Assembly (NCBI RefSeq): GCF_000430705.1
Contig: NZ_AUMN01000002.1
Span: 339,126 to 403,125, forward strand
DNA: 64,000 nt
DNA from: Arthrobacter castelli DSM 16402
GTDB taxonomy: Bacteria > Actinomycetota > Actinomycetes > Actinomycetales > Micrococcaceae
Direction of reading: 5' to 3'
A program made the position numbers and the translations under genes. The notes beneath the pieces were generated by a model, which worked only from the letters and a program-made list of their open reading frames with translations, ran no database searches and was not told where the DNA came from. This document shows, in pieces, positions 10,819 to 20,881 of the stretch. Each line of letters starts with the position of its first letter. Position 1 is the stretch's first letter.

Positions 10819-12410
10819 CGTTGGCCTCCCTGCGCCGTTGCCGCTGCACGGCCGGCAGCCCCGCCGTCGTCGTGCACGCCACTAAGTCCTCCCGACAGCC
10901 ACGCCGCACGCAGTGGAGCTGCAGCCTTGTTCGCCGATTCGGCGGCCTCGTCGTCGACCACCGAATCCGCGACGATTCCGCCTCCGGCCTGCACATAGGC
11001 ACGGCCGTTGCGCAGCAACAGCGAACGGATCGCGATGGCCATGTCCATGTCGCCGGCGAAATCCAAGTAGCCGACGACGCCGCCATAGACACCGCGCCGG
11101 TGCGGTTCCAGTTCATCGATTAATTGCAGCGCACGGGGCTTTGGCGCACCGGACAGTGTTCCGGCCGGGAAAGCCGCCGCCAGCACGTCATAGGCGCTGG
11201 CGGCCGGATCCAGCCTCCCCACCACCGTGGAGACCAGATGCATAATGTGGCTGAACCGCTCGATCTCCATGAACTGGGTGACGTCCACCGATCCGGGCTC
11301 GCAGACACGGGAGATATCGTTGCGCGCCAAATCCACCAGCATCAAATGTTCGGCGCGTTCCTTGTCGTCGGCGAGCAGGTCCTCGGCCAGTTGACGGTCG
11401 GCCTCCAGGGTCTTGCCGCGCGGCCGGGACCCGGCAATCGGGTGGGTGATCACTTCGTCACCTGTCACGGTGACAAGCGCCTCCGGCGAGGACCCCACCA
11501 CCGAGTACGGGCGGCCGGCGGCGTCCTGGAAGGAGAAGAGGTACATGTACGGGCTGGGATTGGTCTGGCGCAGCACGCGGTAGACGTCCAGTGGGGATGA
11601 GGAGCACTCGAGTTCGAAGCGCCGGGAGATCACCACCTGGAACACCTCGCCGTCGACGATTGCTTCCTTGCTCTGCTCGATGGCCGCCCGGTACTTGTCC
11701 TCTTCCCAGCTTTGATGGACCTGGGCCATCAGGTCGGATGCGTCGCCGGCGTCCGGACCCATCACTGTGACAGGTTCCGCTTCGCCGGAGTCCAGCTTGG
11801 AGAGCATGGATTCGAGCCTGCGGACTGCATCGTGCCACGCCTCGTCCACGCGGTGCGGCGTATCGTCATAATTGATTGCGTTGGCGATCAGCAGCAGCGA
11901 CCCATCGGTGTTGTCGTGGACCGCCATATCAGTCACCAGGCACATGGCCATCTCAGGCAGGTCCAGATCATCTTCGGGCGGGTGGGTCAGCCGTTCCCAG
12001 TGGCGGACCGTCTCCCATCCGAAAAAGCCCACCAATCCGGACGTGAAGGGCGGCAGGTCCTCGAAACGTTCGGTGCCCAGCGCCTGCACGGTGGCCCGGG
12101 CCGCTTCGACGGGGTTTCCATCCAGCGGCACACCGACCGGCGGTTCACCCAGCCAATGCGCCTGTCCGTCTTTGGTGGTCAGCGTCGCCCGCGAGTCCGC
12201 TCCGATAAAGGAATAGCGTGACCACACGCCGCCGCTGGCAGCGGATTCCATCAGGAAGGTGCCCGGTTGCCCTTCGGCCAGCCTCCGGTAGAGGCCGATC
12301 GGGGTGTGCGCGTCGGCGAGGACTTTCATCGTCACGGGAATGACCCGGCGGTCGCCGGCCAGGGAACGGAATTCGGCCAGTGAGGGGGTGATGACTCCCA
12401 AGTCCTGCAT
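10815..12410 (-). CDS. trpE: Anthranilate synthase component I
   Basis: 531 residues. Converts chorismate to anthranilate with a glutamine amidotransferase subunit (TrpG) that is not in this window. Visible chorismate-enzyme motifs are GSSPEAL, HPIAGSRPRG, LSGAPKPRALQLIDELE and QAGGGIVADSV. The N-terminal LMESAASGGVWSRYSFIG region corresponds to the tryptophan feedback site. GAAGGA lies just before the ATG at 12410, which directly abuts the hisI stop, so hisI and trpE form one unit. Confidence 0.96.
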   Translation of the reverse strand: MQDLGVITPSLAEFRSLAGDRRVIPVTMKVLADAHTPIGLYRRLAEGQPGTFLMESAASGGVWSRYSFIGADSRATLTTKDGQAHWLGEPPVGVPLDGNPVEAARATVQALGTERFEDLPPFTSGLVGFFGWETVRHWERLTHPPEDDLDLPEMAMCLVTDMAVHDNTDGSLLLIANAINYDDTPHRVDEAWHDAVRRLESMLSKLDSGEAEPVTVMGPDAGDASDLMAQVHQSWEEDKYRAAIEQSKEAIVDGEVFQVVISRRFELECSSSPLDVYRVLRQTNPSPYMYLFSFQDAAGRPYSVVGSSPEALVTVTGDEVITHPIAGSRPRGKTLEADRQLAEDLLADDKERAEHLMLVDLARNDISRVCEPGSVDVTQFMEIERFSHIMHLVSTVVGRLDPAASAYDVLAAAFPAGTLSGAPKPRALQLIDELEPHRRGVYGGVVGYLDFAGDMDMAIAIRSLLLRNGRAYVQAGGGIVADSVVDDEAAESANKAAAPLRAAWLSGGLSGVHDDGGAAGRAAATAQGGQR

Positions 12411-12890
12411 TTACGCTTGTCCTTCTTCCGGGCCGTCCGGCCTGTCTGGTGCTGCTTGATCATCGGCTCGGTCCGGGCCGGTAACTGCGGCGACGTCCCG
12501 GCCTTCGAAGCAGGTCCGTGTTCCGGTGTGGCAGGCGGCGCCGACCTGGTCGACTTTGACCAGCAGCGCATCGCCGTCGCAGTCCAAGGCGGCGGATTTC
12601 ACCCACTGCACATGCCCGGACGTATCCCCTTTGCGCCAATATGACTGGCGGGACCGGGAAAAGAAGGTGACCCGGCCGGTGGTGAGGGTGCGCCGCACGG
12701 CTTCCTCATCCATCCAGCCGAGCATCAACACCTCATGGGTGTCGAATTGCTGAATGACCGCGGCAACCAGGCCCGCGTCGTCCTTCTTCAACTCGAAGGC
12801 CAGCCGTCCCTCGGCGTCGACGGCGTCGACAGCGACGACGGCGTCGTCTGAGGTGCGGGCAGGCAAAGGTTGCGGTTCTTCAGTAGGCAT
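12411..12890 (-). CDS. hisI: Phosphoribosyl-AMP cyclohydrolase
   Basis: 159 residues; opens the purine ring of PR-AMP in histidine synthesis. The metal site is complete: Asp103, Asp105 and Asp107 in DCDGDALL, Cys104, and Cys120 and Cys127 in CHTGTRTC. It stands apart from hisF, hisG and hisE (13.7-15.6 kb) and heads the tryptophan operon with no gap to trpE. Only 72 bases separate it from the divergent gene to its right, so no leader-peptide attenuator fits there. Confidence 0.95.
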   Translation of the reverse strand: MPTEEPQPLPARTSDDAVVAVDAVDAEGRLAFELKKDDAGLVAAVIQQFDTHEVLMLGWMDEEAVRRTLTTGRVTFFSRSRQSYWRKGDTSGHVQWVKSAALDCDGDALLVKVDQVGAACHTGTRTCFEGRDVAAVTGPDRADDQAAPDRPDGPEEGQA

Positions 12891-12962
12891 CGTGGGATGA
12901 TTCTATCGGCCCCAGCGATTCCGCCGCGACATTCGCCATCTTGCGTGCTAGTTTCAGCATTG

Positions 12963-13607
12963 ATGCATTTCGTGGAACCGTCCCGGGAAGTCCTGGCCGA
13001 AACGCTGCTGGCGGCCGGCCCGGATGCGGATACTTTGTGCGCCGGGTGGCGGACCCGCGAGCTGGCCGCCCACCTCTATCTCAGGGAGCACCGACCCGCC
13101 GTCGCCGCGGGTCTGGTGGCGCGACCGCTGGCACAGGTCAGCACCAAGGCGACGCACAAGCTGGCCGAGTCATCGCGGGCCACGGATGATTACCGCAAGC
13201 TGGTGGAGAAGTTCCGTGGCGGGCCAGCCATGTTGAATCCCATGAGGCTTCCCGCGCTGGATAAGAGCGCGAACCTCATCGAGTACTTCGTGCATACCGA
13301 AGACGTCCGGCGGGCCACCGAACGGTGGGCTCCCCGCGCCCTCGACGAAGAGTATTCCGATGCGTTGTGGGATGAACTCGTCAAGCGCGCGGCGATCCTG
13401 TACCGGTCAGTGGATCTGGGCATCATCCTCGTCCGTCCCTCCGGACCGCGGCACGTGGCCAAACGTTCCGCCGTGTCCGTGGCAATTGTGGGTGAACCTG
13501 GCGAATTGTTGATGCATGCGCACGGCCGGCGCAACCACGCACTTGTCACCTTCGAAGGAGAGCCCGACGCCGTCGCACTGCTGGACAGCGCGGAGATAGG
13601 ACAATAA
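12963..13607 (+). CDS. TIGR03085-family metal-binding protein (DinB/maleylpyruvate isomerase-like)
   Basis: 214 residues beginning MHFVEPSREVLAETLLAAGPD. The RELAAHLYLREHRP and EYFVHTEDVRRA segments supply the histidines expected of the mycothiol-dependent maleylpyruvate isomerase/DinB helical fold, probably a divalent metal site. The natural substrate is unknown. The ATG at 12963 is preferred; a TTG is directly upstream. It is transcribed divergently from hisI-trpE, and converges on hisF. Confidence 0.7.
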   Translation: MHFVEPSREVLAETLLAAGPDADTLCAGWRTRELAAHLYLREHRPAVAAGLVARPLAQVSTKATHKLAESSRATDDYRKLVEKFRGGPAMLNPMRLPALDKSANLIEYFVHTEDVRRATERWAPRALDEEYSDALWDELVKRAAILYRSVDLGIILVRPSGPRHVAKRSAVSVAIVGEPGELLMHAHGRRNHALVTFEGEPDAVALLDSAEIGQ

Positions 13608-13637
13608 CAGGCAGTAACAGCCAGTAACAATCAGTAA
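13608..13637. repeat. Three tandem 10-bp repeats (CAGNCAGTAA-like)
   Basis: CAGGCAGTAA, CAGCCAGTAA and CAATCAGTAA follow one another without spacing, starting right after the TAA of the preceding gene; a decayed fourth copy (CAGCCGGTGG) follows. The repeat lies between convergent genes. Confidence 0.75.
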
Positions 13638-13670
13638 CAGCCGGTGGCGCTCCCTTCGTCCCGGCAACTC

Positions 13671-14450
13671 CTACGGCCCGTGACGGACCGGGTAGCCCGC
13701 GGCGGCTATTGCGTTTTTCACGTCGGCCAGCGCGTGGTCGGGTCCGAAATGGAAGATCGAGGCGGCAAGCACCGCGTCGGCCCCTGCCGCCACCGCTTCG
13801 GGAAAGTGCGCGGGCACGCCCGCTCCGCCGGAGGCAATCAGCGGCACCCTCACGGCCGCGCGGATTGCCCGGATCATCTCCAGGTCGAATCCGTCCTTGG
13901 TGCCGTCGGCATCAATCGAATTGAGCAGGATCTCCCCCACCCCGCGGTCCGCCGCTTCGGCCGCCCAGGCGACGGCGTCAATGCCCGTGCCTTTCCGTCC
14001 CCCGTGGGTGGTCACCTCGAACCCCGACCTGGTCAATCCGGCCGGCGCCCTCCGGGCGTCCAGGGACAGCACCAGCACCTGTCCGCCGAAATGGGAGGTG
14101 ATTTCGTCGATCACCGGCGGATGGTTCACGGCGGCCGTATTGATTGACGCCTTGTCGGCGCCGCAGCGCAGCAGCTGGCCGACGTCGGCCAGCGAACGGA
14201 CGCCGCCGCCGACCGTCAGCGGAATGAAGACTTCCTCGGCGGTCCTGGCCACCACGTCGAAGGTGGTGTCCCGTTCGCCGGACGAGGCGGTGACGTCCAG
14301 GAAGGTCAGTTCGTCAGCTCCGGCACGGTCATAACGATGTGCCAGTTCCACCGGGTCGCCGGCATCGCGCAGGTCGGCAAAGTTGATCCCTTTGACCACC
14401 CGGCCGGCATCAACGTCCAGGCAAGGGATGACCCTGATCGCCACACTCAT
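13671..14450 (-). CDS. hisF: Imidazole glycerol phosphate synthase cyclase subunit
   Basis: 259-residue TIM barrel that works with HisH (not in window) to convert PRFAR to IGP and AICAR. The general acid and base are present as Asp12 ([14 protein letters not shown]) and Asp131 (LSLDARR), and GGGVRS is a phosphate site. It starts eight bases after the hisG stop, so hisE-hisG-hisF form one run. Confidence 0.96.
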   Translation of the reverse strand: MSVAIRVIPCLDVDAGRVVKGINFADLRDAGDPVELAHRYDRAGADELTFLDVTASSGERDTTFDVVARTAEEVFIPLTVGGGVRSLADVGQLLRCGADKASINTAAVNHPPVIDEITSHFGGQVLVLSLDARRAPAGLTRSGFEVTTHGGRKGTGIDAVAWAAEAADRGVGEILLNSIDADGTKDGFDLEMIRAIRAAVRVPLIASGGAGVPAHFPEAVAAGADAVLAASIFHFGPDHALADVKNAIAAAGYPVRHGP

Positions 14451-14458
14451 GCGTGCTC

Positions 14459-15304
14459 CTAAATCCGGCAGGCGTGAATGCTGCTGACCAGGATTGCGCG
14501 GGCGCCCAGTTCGTACAGCTCATCCATGACCTTGTTGGTGTCCTGCCTGCGCACCATCGAACGCACGGCGACCCACTGCTTGTCCCGCAGCGGCGACACC
14601 GTCGGCGATTCAAGCCCGGGCGTCAAATTGCAGGCTGCGTCGGCCAGGTCGATGTGGACGTCATAGTCCATCATCACGTATTGCCGGGCCACCAGCACGC
14701 CCTGGATGCGGCGCAGCAGCACGTCCAGGCCGGCCGGCTGGTCATGCTCGCTGCGGCCGATCATGACCGCCTCGGAATTCAGGATCGTCTCGCCGAAGAT
14801 TTCCAGCCCGGAAGCGCGCAGCGTGGTGCCGGTGGAGACGACGTCGGCCACAGCATCCGCAACGCCGAGCCGTACCGCCGACTCCACCGCCCCGTCGAGG
14901 CGGATCACAGAGGCTTCGATGCCCCGCTGCTGCAGGTATCGCCGCACCAGCCCGTCGTAGCTGGTGGCGATGCGCCGTCCGTGCAGTTGCGAAATGTCGC
15001 TGAATTCACCGGCAGGTCCGGCAAACCGGAAGGTCGACCCGGCGAAGCCGAGCGCCATCAGCTCCGCGGCGCTCACCTCGGCGTCCAGCAGCAGGTCCCG
15101 GCCGGTGATGCCCACGTCGAGTGTTCCGCCACCGACATACAAGGCAATATCACGCGGGCGCAGGAAAAAGAACTCGATATCGTTTTCGGCGTCGACCAGC
15201 ACCAGCTCCCGGTGGTCGCGGCGCTGGCGGTATCCGGCTTCGGAGAGCATCTCGGATGCGGATTCGGATAGGGATCCCTTATTGGGAACGGCTACTCGCA
15301 ACAT
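14459..15304 (-). CDS. hisG: ATP phosphoribosyltransferase, long form
   Basis: 281 residues; first and feedback-controlled step of histidine synthesis. Motifs: VAVPNKGSL at the start, DVGITGRD, and the PRPP loop [13 protein letters not shown]. The last 70-80 residues form the ACT-like domain found only in the long, HisZ-independent form, where histidine binds. Ribosome site is weak (GAAAG). It lies 73 bases after hisE. Confidence 0.95.
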   Translation of the reverse strand: MLRVAVPNKGSLSESASEMLSEAGYRQRRDHRELVLVDAENDIEFFFLRPRDIALYVGGGTLDVGITGRDLLLDAEVSAAELMALGFAGSTFRFAGPAGEFSDISQLHGRRIATSYDGLVRRYLQQRGIEASVIRLDGAVESAVRLGVADAVADVVSTGTTLRASGLEIFGETILNSEAVMIGRSEHDQPAGLDVLLRRIQGVLVARQYVMMDYDVHIDLADAACNLTPGLESPTVSPLRDKQWVAVRSMVRRQDTNKVMDELYELGARAILVSSIHACRI

Positions 15305-15377
15305 GTTTGGTTTCTTTCGGTCGTCTGTGGCTCACATCTTTGTCAGGGCGGGAGCGGCCAAGGTTAACAGCCGCTCC

Positions 15378-15641
15378 CTACAGATGCTTATAGACGTCCT
15401 GCAGGCGCAGACCCTTGGAGATCATCAGCACCTGCAGGTGGTACAGCAGTTGGGAGATTTCCGCCGCGGCTTCCTCGTCTGTCTCATACTCTGCGGCCAT
15501 CCACACTTCAGCGGCTTCCTCGACAATCTTCTTGCCGATGCCGTGGATTCCGGAGTCCAGTTCGGCCACGGTATGCGATCCTTCGGGACGACTGGCGGCC
15601 TTCTCGCTGAGTTCGGCGAAGAGTTCCTCGAAGTTTTTCAC
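15378..15641 (-). CDS. hisE: Phosphoribosyl-ATP diphosphatase
   Basis: 87 residues, an all-alpha MazG-like pyrophosphatase that removes PPi from PR-ATP. The metal-binding acids are in [18 protein letters not shown] start at GTG 15641 ([15 protein letters not shown]), which has AAGGTAAGG upstream and matches the usual family start; codons further upstream run into the ribH end. Confidence 0.93.
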   Translation of the reverse strand: MKNFEELFAELSEKAASRPEGSHTVAELDSGIHGIGKKIVEEAAEVWMAAEYETDEEAAAEISQLLYHLQVLMISKGLRLQDVYKHL

Positions 15642-15691
15642 GTGCCTTACCTTACCGGGTCGGTCATCGGCGCTGGTGCGCTGTGTTGCGG

Positions 15692-16855
<1,164 letters not shown>

Positions 16856-16863
<8 letters not shown>

Positions 16864-17536
16864 GATAATTCCTCTCCCCTGCGGCAACCGGCGTTCCGGC
16901 ACCATACCCTTCTTTGCGGCGCCGGTAGGCGACCAGGTCTTCAATAGATACCAGCAGGCACCCGTGGGTGCGGGCAAACCTGCGTAATGCATCAAGGCGC
17001 ATCATCTCACCGTCATCACGAACCACTTCGGCAATCACCCCCACCGGTTGGCACCCCGCCAGCCGGCACAGGTCAACGGCCGCCTCGGTGTGCCCCTCGC
17101 GGGAGAGCACACCTTCCGAAACAGCCCGCAAGGGGAAAATATGCCCGGGTCGGTGCAGGTCGGATGCCGTCGAGGCGGCGGAGGCCAGCACATTCGCCGT
17201 GTGTGCCCGGTCGCTGGCGCTGATGCCCGTGGTCACTGACGAAGCGGCGTCGCAGGAGACGGTATAGGCGGTGCCCTTGGAATCCTCATTCACTGCGACC
17301 ATCGGCGGCAGCTGCAGTAAGTCTGCCCGTTCTCCGGTCATCGGCACGCATACCACCCCGGAGCTGTGCCGGATGGTCCACCCCATCATCGCGGCCGTGG
17401 CGGACTGGGCCGCGAAGATGATGTCGCCTTCGTTTTCGCGGTCTTCGTTGTCCACCACCAGTACCGGCCGGCCCGCCGCAATGGCAGCTATTGCGTCTTC
17501 GATGGGGTCGAGCCCGGCCCTGTTCGAGGCGGTCAC
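16856..17536 (-). CDS. ribB: 3,4-dihydroxy-2-butanone 4-phosphate synthase
   Basis: 226 residues; makes the four-carbon unit of lumazine from ribulose 5-phosphate. DNEDRENEGDI (residues 29-39) and HRPGHIFPLRA carry the acidic, metal and substrate residues, and EVVRDDGEM completes the site. Start is GTG at 17536, overlapping the ribE stop as GTGA. The protein ends about 25 residues after the domain. Confidence 0.95.
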
Positions 17537-18159
17537 TGTGCCGTCCTCCCGCCGAACGCCAGCAACCTTTCGGTGTACTTGGCCAGAACATCAACTTCAA
17601 GATTGACCGGGTCCTCCGGTTGCAGGCTGCCCAGCCGGGTTTCATCAAGCGTCGTCGGGATCAGGCCGACCTCAAACCACCCCTGCCCGGCGTCCGGATC
17701 GCTGACGTCCGTGACTGTTAATGACACGCCGTCGACGGCGATAGATCCCTTCGGCGCAATATAGCGCGCCAGAGAGTCGGGTACGGTGAAGCGCAGCAGC
17801 TGCCACTGCGGGTGCTGCCGGCGTTCCAGCAGGGTTCCGACGCCGTCCACGTGGCCTTGCACCACATGGCCATCGAGCCGGGCGCCCGCCGGTACACAGC
17901 GTTCAAGGTTCACCTCGTCACCGGGGTGCAGCCCGCCGATGGTCGAGCGCTGCAGCGTCTCGCCCATCACGTCCACGCGCACCTGCCCATGGCGGATCTG
18001 CGTTGCGGTCAGGCACACCCCGTTGACGGCCAGGGAGCCACCGGGTTCCAGGCCGCCGCTCGACGATGGCGCCTCCAGCACGAGTTCGCCGCTGTCCGTG
18101 CCGGGCGGGTGCGAGATTTCAATGACGGAGCCTTTTTCGGCAATTATTCCGGTGAACAT
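17533..18159 (-). CDS. ribE: Riboflavin synthase alpha chain
   Basis: 208 residues; dismutates two lumazines to riboflavin. Two tandem lumazine-binding barrels are visible, the first starting MFTGIIAEKGSV and the second around GHVVQGHVDGVG. The ATG at 18159 is the family start; it overlaps the ribD end by 16 bases. Confidence 0.95.
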   Translation of the reverse strand: MFTGIIAEKGSVIEISHPPGTDSGELVLEAPSSSGGLEPGGSLAVNGVCLTATQIRHGQVRVDVMGETLQRSTIGGLHPGDEVNLERCVPAGARLDGHVVQGHVDGVGTLLERRQHPQWQLLRFTVPDSLARYIAPKGSIAVDGVSLTVTDVSDPDAGQGWFEVGLIPTTLDETRLGSLQPEDPVNLEVDVLAKYTERLLAFGGRTAQ

Positions 18160-19241
18160 GGTGATTTCCTGTCGGTTTCCGGTGGTTTTGGTTCCAGGTG
18201 CAGTCTCAGGTCGTTGCCCAGTGGCACGGCTGCTCCGCCGACCTGGTCCCAGCGCCAATGGTGTGCTTGGTTCAAGGTGCCGACACCCAGATCATCAAGG
18301 GTCGCGATTCCCCGTCCCAACAACGACGGGGCCAGATAGATGATCAGTTCATCGACCAGCCGTTCCTTCAGGAAGGCAGCGGCGATTTTCGCGCCGCCTT
18401 CGATCATCAGGTGCCTGATTCCCGCCACGTGCAGTTGGCCGCCGGCATCCCGCGGGTCGTGGGTCTCGAGCTGCACAAATCGGCCGTCGCTGCCGCGCAT
18501 CGCGGCCGTCTCCGGAACCGGTCGCTGCCCCATCGCCACCCGCAGCGGCTGTTCGGCGGCGGGTTCGTCGTCTGCAGTTCGCGCGGTCAAACGCGGATTG
18601 TCGGCCAGCACGGTGCCGGTGCCGACCAGGATCGCGTCGATCCGGCGGCGCAGCTGATGGCTGTCCCGGCGTGATTCGGGGCCGGAGATCCATTGACTGG
18701 TCCCGTCTGCGGCGGCCAATTGAGAATCCAGCGTCTGCGCCAGATGCAAGGTGGTGAACGGCCTGCCGGCCGTGACGGCGTCGAACCAGCGGTTGTTCAG
18801 TGCTGTGGCTTCGGCTTCCATCAGCCCGGTGCGCACCTGCACATCCGCGGCGCGGAGCCGTTCGGCTCCCCCTGCGGCGGTATGGCTGGTGTCGTGCACC
18901 GCGTAGATCAATTGCTTGATTCCGGCCTCAATGATGGCCTCAGTGCACGCCCCGGTGCGTCCGATGTGGTTGCAGGGCTCCAGGCTGACCACCATGGTGG
19001 CCCCGGCCGGCTCTTCCCCGCGGCGCCGGGCCTCCGCAATGGCGTCCGTTTCGGCGTGGAGCGTCCCGGCGCCGCGATGGTGCCCCTCGCCGATGGTGCG
19101 GCCGGATGGATCCAGGATCACTGCCCCGACCAACGGGTTGGCTCCCCGGACTCCTTGCACTGCCAGCTGCAGGGCGCTGCCCATCGCTTCGCGTTCGGCG
19201 ACGCTCCATGCTGCGGCGGCTGTGGTGGCTGTGGGTATCAT
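18144..19241 (-). CDS. ribD: Bifunctional riboflavin deaminase/reductase
   Basis: 365 residues. The N-terminal deaminase has the zinc site His62, Cys90 and Cys99 with catalytic Glu64 (HAETDAI, PCNHIGRTGAC). The C-terminal reductase begins near residue 150 (TLHLAQTLDS) and includes ILVGTGTVLADNP and IEGGAKIAAAFL. The ATG at 19241 overlaps the pnuX stop as ATGA. Confidence 0.95.
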   Translation of the reverse strand: MIPTATTAAAAWSVAEREAMGSALQLAVQGVRGANPLVGAVILDPSGRTIGEGHHRGAGTLHAETDAIAEARRRGEEPAGATMVVSLEPCNHIGRTGACTEAIIEAGIKQLIYAVHDTSHTAAGGAERLRAADVQVRTGLMEAEATALNNRWFDAVTAGRPFTTLHLAQTLDSQLAAADGTSQWISGPESRRDSHQLRRRIDAILVGTGTVLADNPRLTARTADDEPAAEQPLRVAMGQRPVPETAAMRGSDGRFVQLETHDPRDAGGQLHVAGIRHLMIEGGAKIAAAFLKERLVDELIIYLAPSLLGRGIATLDDLGVGTLNQAHHWRWDQVGGAAVPLGNDLRLHLEPKPPETDRKSPCSPE

Positions 19242-19924
19242 GCCGGAATCCGCTCCGGTTCTGCCGTGGCCTTCCGGGCCGAACGGTTCTGAGCTCTCCA
19301 CCAGACAAAGAATCCAGCCAGTGTGAAGATGCCGTAGATCAGGTACATCACGGCCGAAGCGTAATAACCGGCGCTGAAGAGCAGTGGAACACCGACGACG
19401 TCGACCGCGACCCAGATCAGCCAGAACTCCACCCAGCCTTTGGCCATCCCGAACGTGGCCAGCAGCGATCCGACGAAGGTCCATGCGTCCGCCCACACGG
19501 GCTCATAGGATCCGAGCACGCGGAACAGCGGGGTGAGTGCGGCGGAGCCGATGACCATTGCCACCACCAGTATCGCCCGCACCCGGTTGGAGGCCCATCG
19601 GGGGATGACGGCCGCGTTCGATCCGGTGTCGGTGTTGCGCCATCTGCGCCAGCCATAAACGGCCGCGGCGATGAACATGATTTGGCGGCCTGCCTGGCCC
19701 AGCAGGGTTGCCGGTGTCGCTGCCCCGAACAGGGAACCAAGGAAAACTGTCAGTAACAGCAGATTGCCGGCGATTCCGACCGGCCAGGCCCACATTTTGC
19801 GGCGCATACCGCCGACCGCACTGGCCAGGCCGAAGATGTTGCCCAGCACCTCGCGGAGTATGAGATAGTCTCCGTCGCCAATTTCGATTCTGGCCTCGAA
19901 GAGCCACCGCAGGAAGTCAAACAC
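19238..19924 (-). CDS. pnuX: PnuC-family transporter, probable riboflavin uptake (PnuX)
   Basis: 228 residues with seven or so membrane segments. The WPVGIAGNLLLL and FWLIWVAVDVVGVPL segments are typical of PnuC-type vitamin transporters. Members placed first behind an FMN riboswitch in actinobacteria carry riboflavin (shown in Corynebacterium as PnuX); that substrate is inferred from context here. Start is GTG 19924 with AAAGGAAA upstream; longer in-frame starts would lie inside the riboswitch platform. ribD follows with a 4-base overlap. Confidence 0.85.
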   Translation of the reverse strand: MFDFLRWLFEARIEIGDGDYLILREVLGNIFGLASAVGGMRRKMWAWPVGIAGNLLLLTVFLGSLFGAATPATLLGQAGRQIMFIAAAVYGWRRWRNTDTGSNAAVIPRWASNRVRAILVVAMVIGSAALTPLFRVLGSYEPVWADAWTFVGSLLATFGMAKGWVEFWLIWVAVDVVGVPLLFSAGYYASAVMYLIYGIFTLAGFFVWWRAQNRSARKATAEPERIPA

Positions 19925-20026
19925 CTGTCGTTTCCTTTCCCCTGGTCCGCTGCGGCGGCTCCGGGGTACGACAGTTGTCGCGTCCATGGCTGCTGGTCCC
20001 TCGCGGAACCGTGCCGGCCATGGCAC

Positions 20027-20176
20027 CGTGCTTCTCCCATCCAGACTTTTACTGTCGGTACCGGAATTCCACCGGTTCAGCCACTCCCGCCAGCGGCGCC
20101 TTCACAGCGCCATTGAACGTGGAGCAGGTCGCGGACTATAACCGCCGGTTCGGACTTACACCGACCCCGGAGCACG
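20027..20176 (-). promoter_or_regulatory. FMN riboswitch (RFN element)
   Basis: On the minus strand the element opens with TCCGGGGTCGGTG, carries AACCGGCGGTTATAGTCCG and ends with AAAGTCTGGATGGGAGAAG, the hallmark FMN-aptamer segments in the right order over 150 bases. It lies 102 bases before the pnuX start. The expression platform has a GTGCC/GGCAC hairpin but no T-run, so control may be at translation or by Rho. Only 13 bases separate it from the rpe stop. Confidence 0.95.
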
Positions 20177-20189
20177 TTGTTTGATTTGA

Positions 20190-20870
20190 TTATTCCACAG
20201 ATGAGCCGCCGCGCGCGCGTTCGGCCGTGTCGCGGAGCCGGCTGATCGCCTGGTCCGGGTTATCGGCGCCGTACACAGCGGACCCGGCCACGAAGACATT
20301 GGCCCCGGCTTCGGCCGCCCGGCCTATGGTGTCGTCGCTGATTCCGCCGTCGACCTGGATGGCGAGGTCGGATCCGGCGTCGTCTGCGGCCTGCCGCGCG
20401 CGGCGGATCTTGGGCAGCATGATGTCCAGGAATTCCTGTCCGCCGAACCCGGGTTCCACCGTCATAATCAGTAACAGATCGATCTCGCTCAGCAGCGGAA
20501 GGCAGGTTTCGACCGGGGTGGCGGGGCGCAGGGCCATACCTGCCTTGCTGCCCCGTGCCCGCAGCTCACGGGCCAATTTCACCGGTGCGGAGGAAGCTTC
20601 GAGGTGGAAGGTCACCGAGTCCAGTCCGGCCTCGGCGAACGACGGCGCCCACTCATCGACGCGCGAGATCATCAGGTGGGCGTCCAGCGGTCGGGAAGAT
20701 ACCTGCTGCAGCCGCTTCACCACCGGCAGCCCGATGGTGAGGTTGGGGACGAACTGGTTGTCCATCACGTCCACGTGTACGGCATCTGCGCTGTGGATCC
20801 GGGCCAGTTCGGCTTCCAGGTTGGCGAAGTCGGCGGACAGGATACTGGGGTTGATGCAGCAGTCGGCCAT
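20190..20870 (-). CDS. rpe: Ribulose-phosphate 3-epimerase
   Basis: 226 residues; interconverts ribulose and xylulose 5-phosphate. [38 protein letters not shown] and QVDGGI give the metal and phosphate sites. GAGAGG precedes two in-frame ATGs (20876 and 20870); spacing favours 20870. It starts 11 bases after rsmB. Ribulose 5-phosphate is also the substrate of RibB, a reasonable link with the rib genes downstream. Confidence 0.94.
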   Translation of the reverse strand: MADCCINPSILSADFANLEAELARIHSADAVHVDVMDNQFVPNLTIGLPVVKRLQQVSSRPLDAHLMISRVDEWAPSFAEAGLDSVTFHLEASSAPVKLARELRARGSKAGMALRPATPVETCLPLLSEIDLLLIMTVEPGFGGQEFLDIMLPKIRRARQAADDAGSDLAIQVDGGISDDTIGRAAEAGANVFVAGSAVYGADNPDQAISRLRDTAERARGGSSVE

Positions 20871-20881
20871 GGACATCCTCT

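Noticed and set aside
13608..13640. Possible CRISPR repeat
   Set aside because: Direct 10-bp repeats without spacers and no cas genes in the window.
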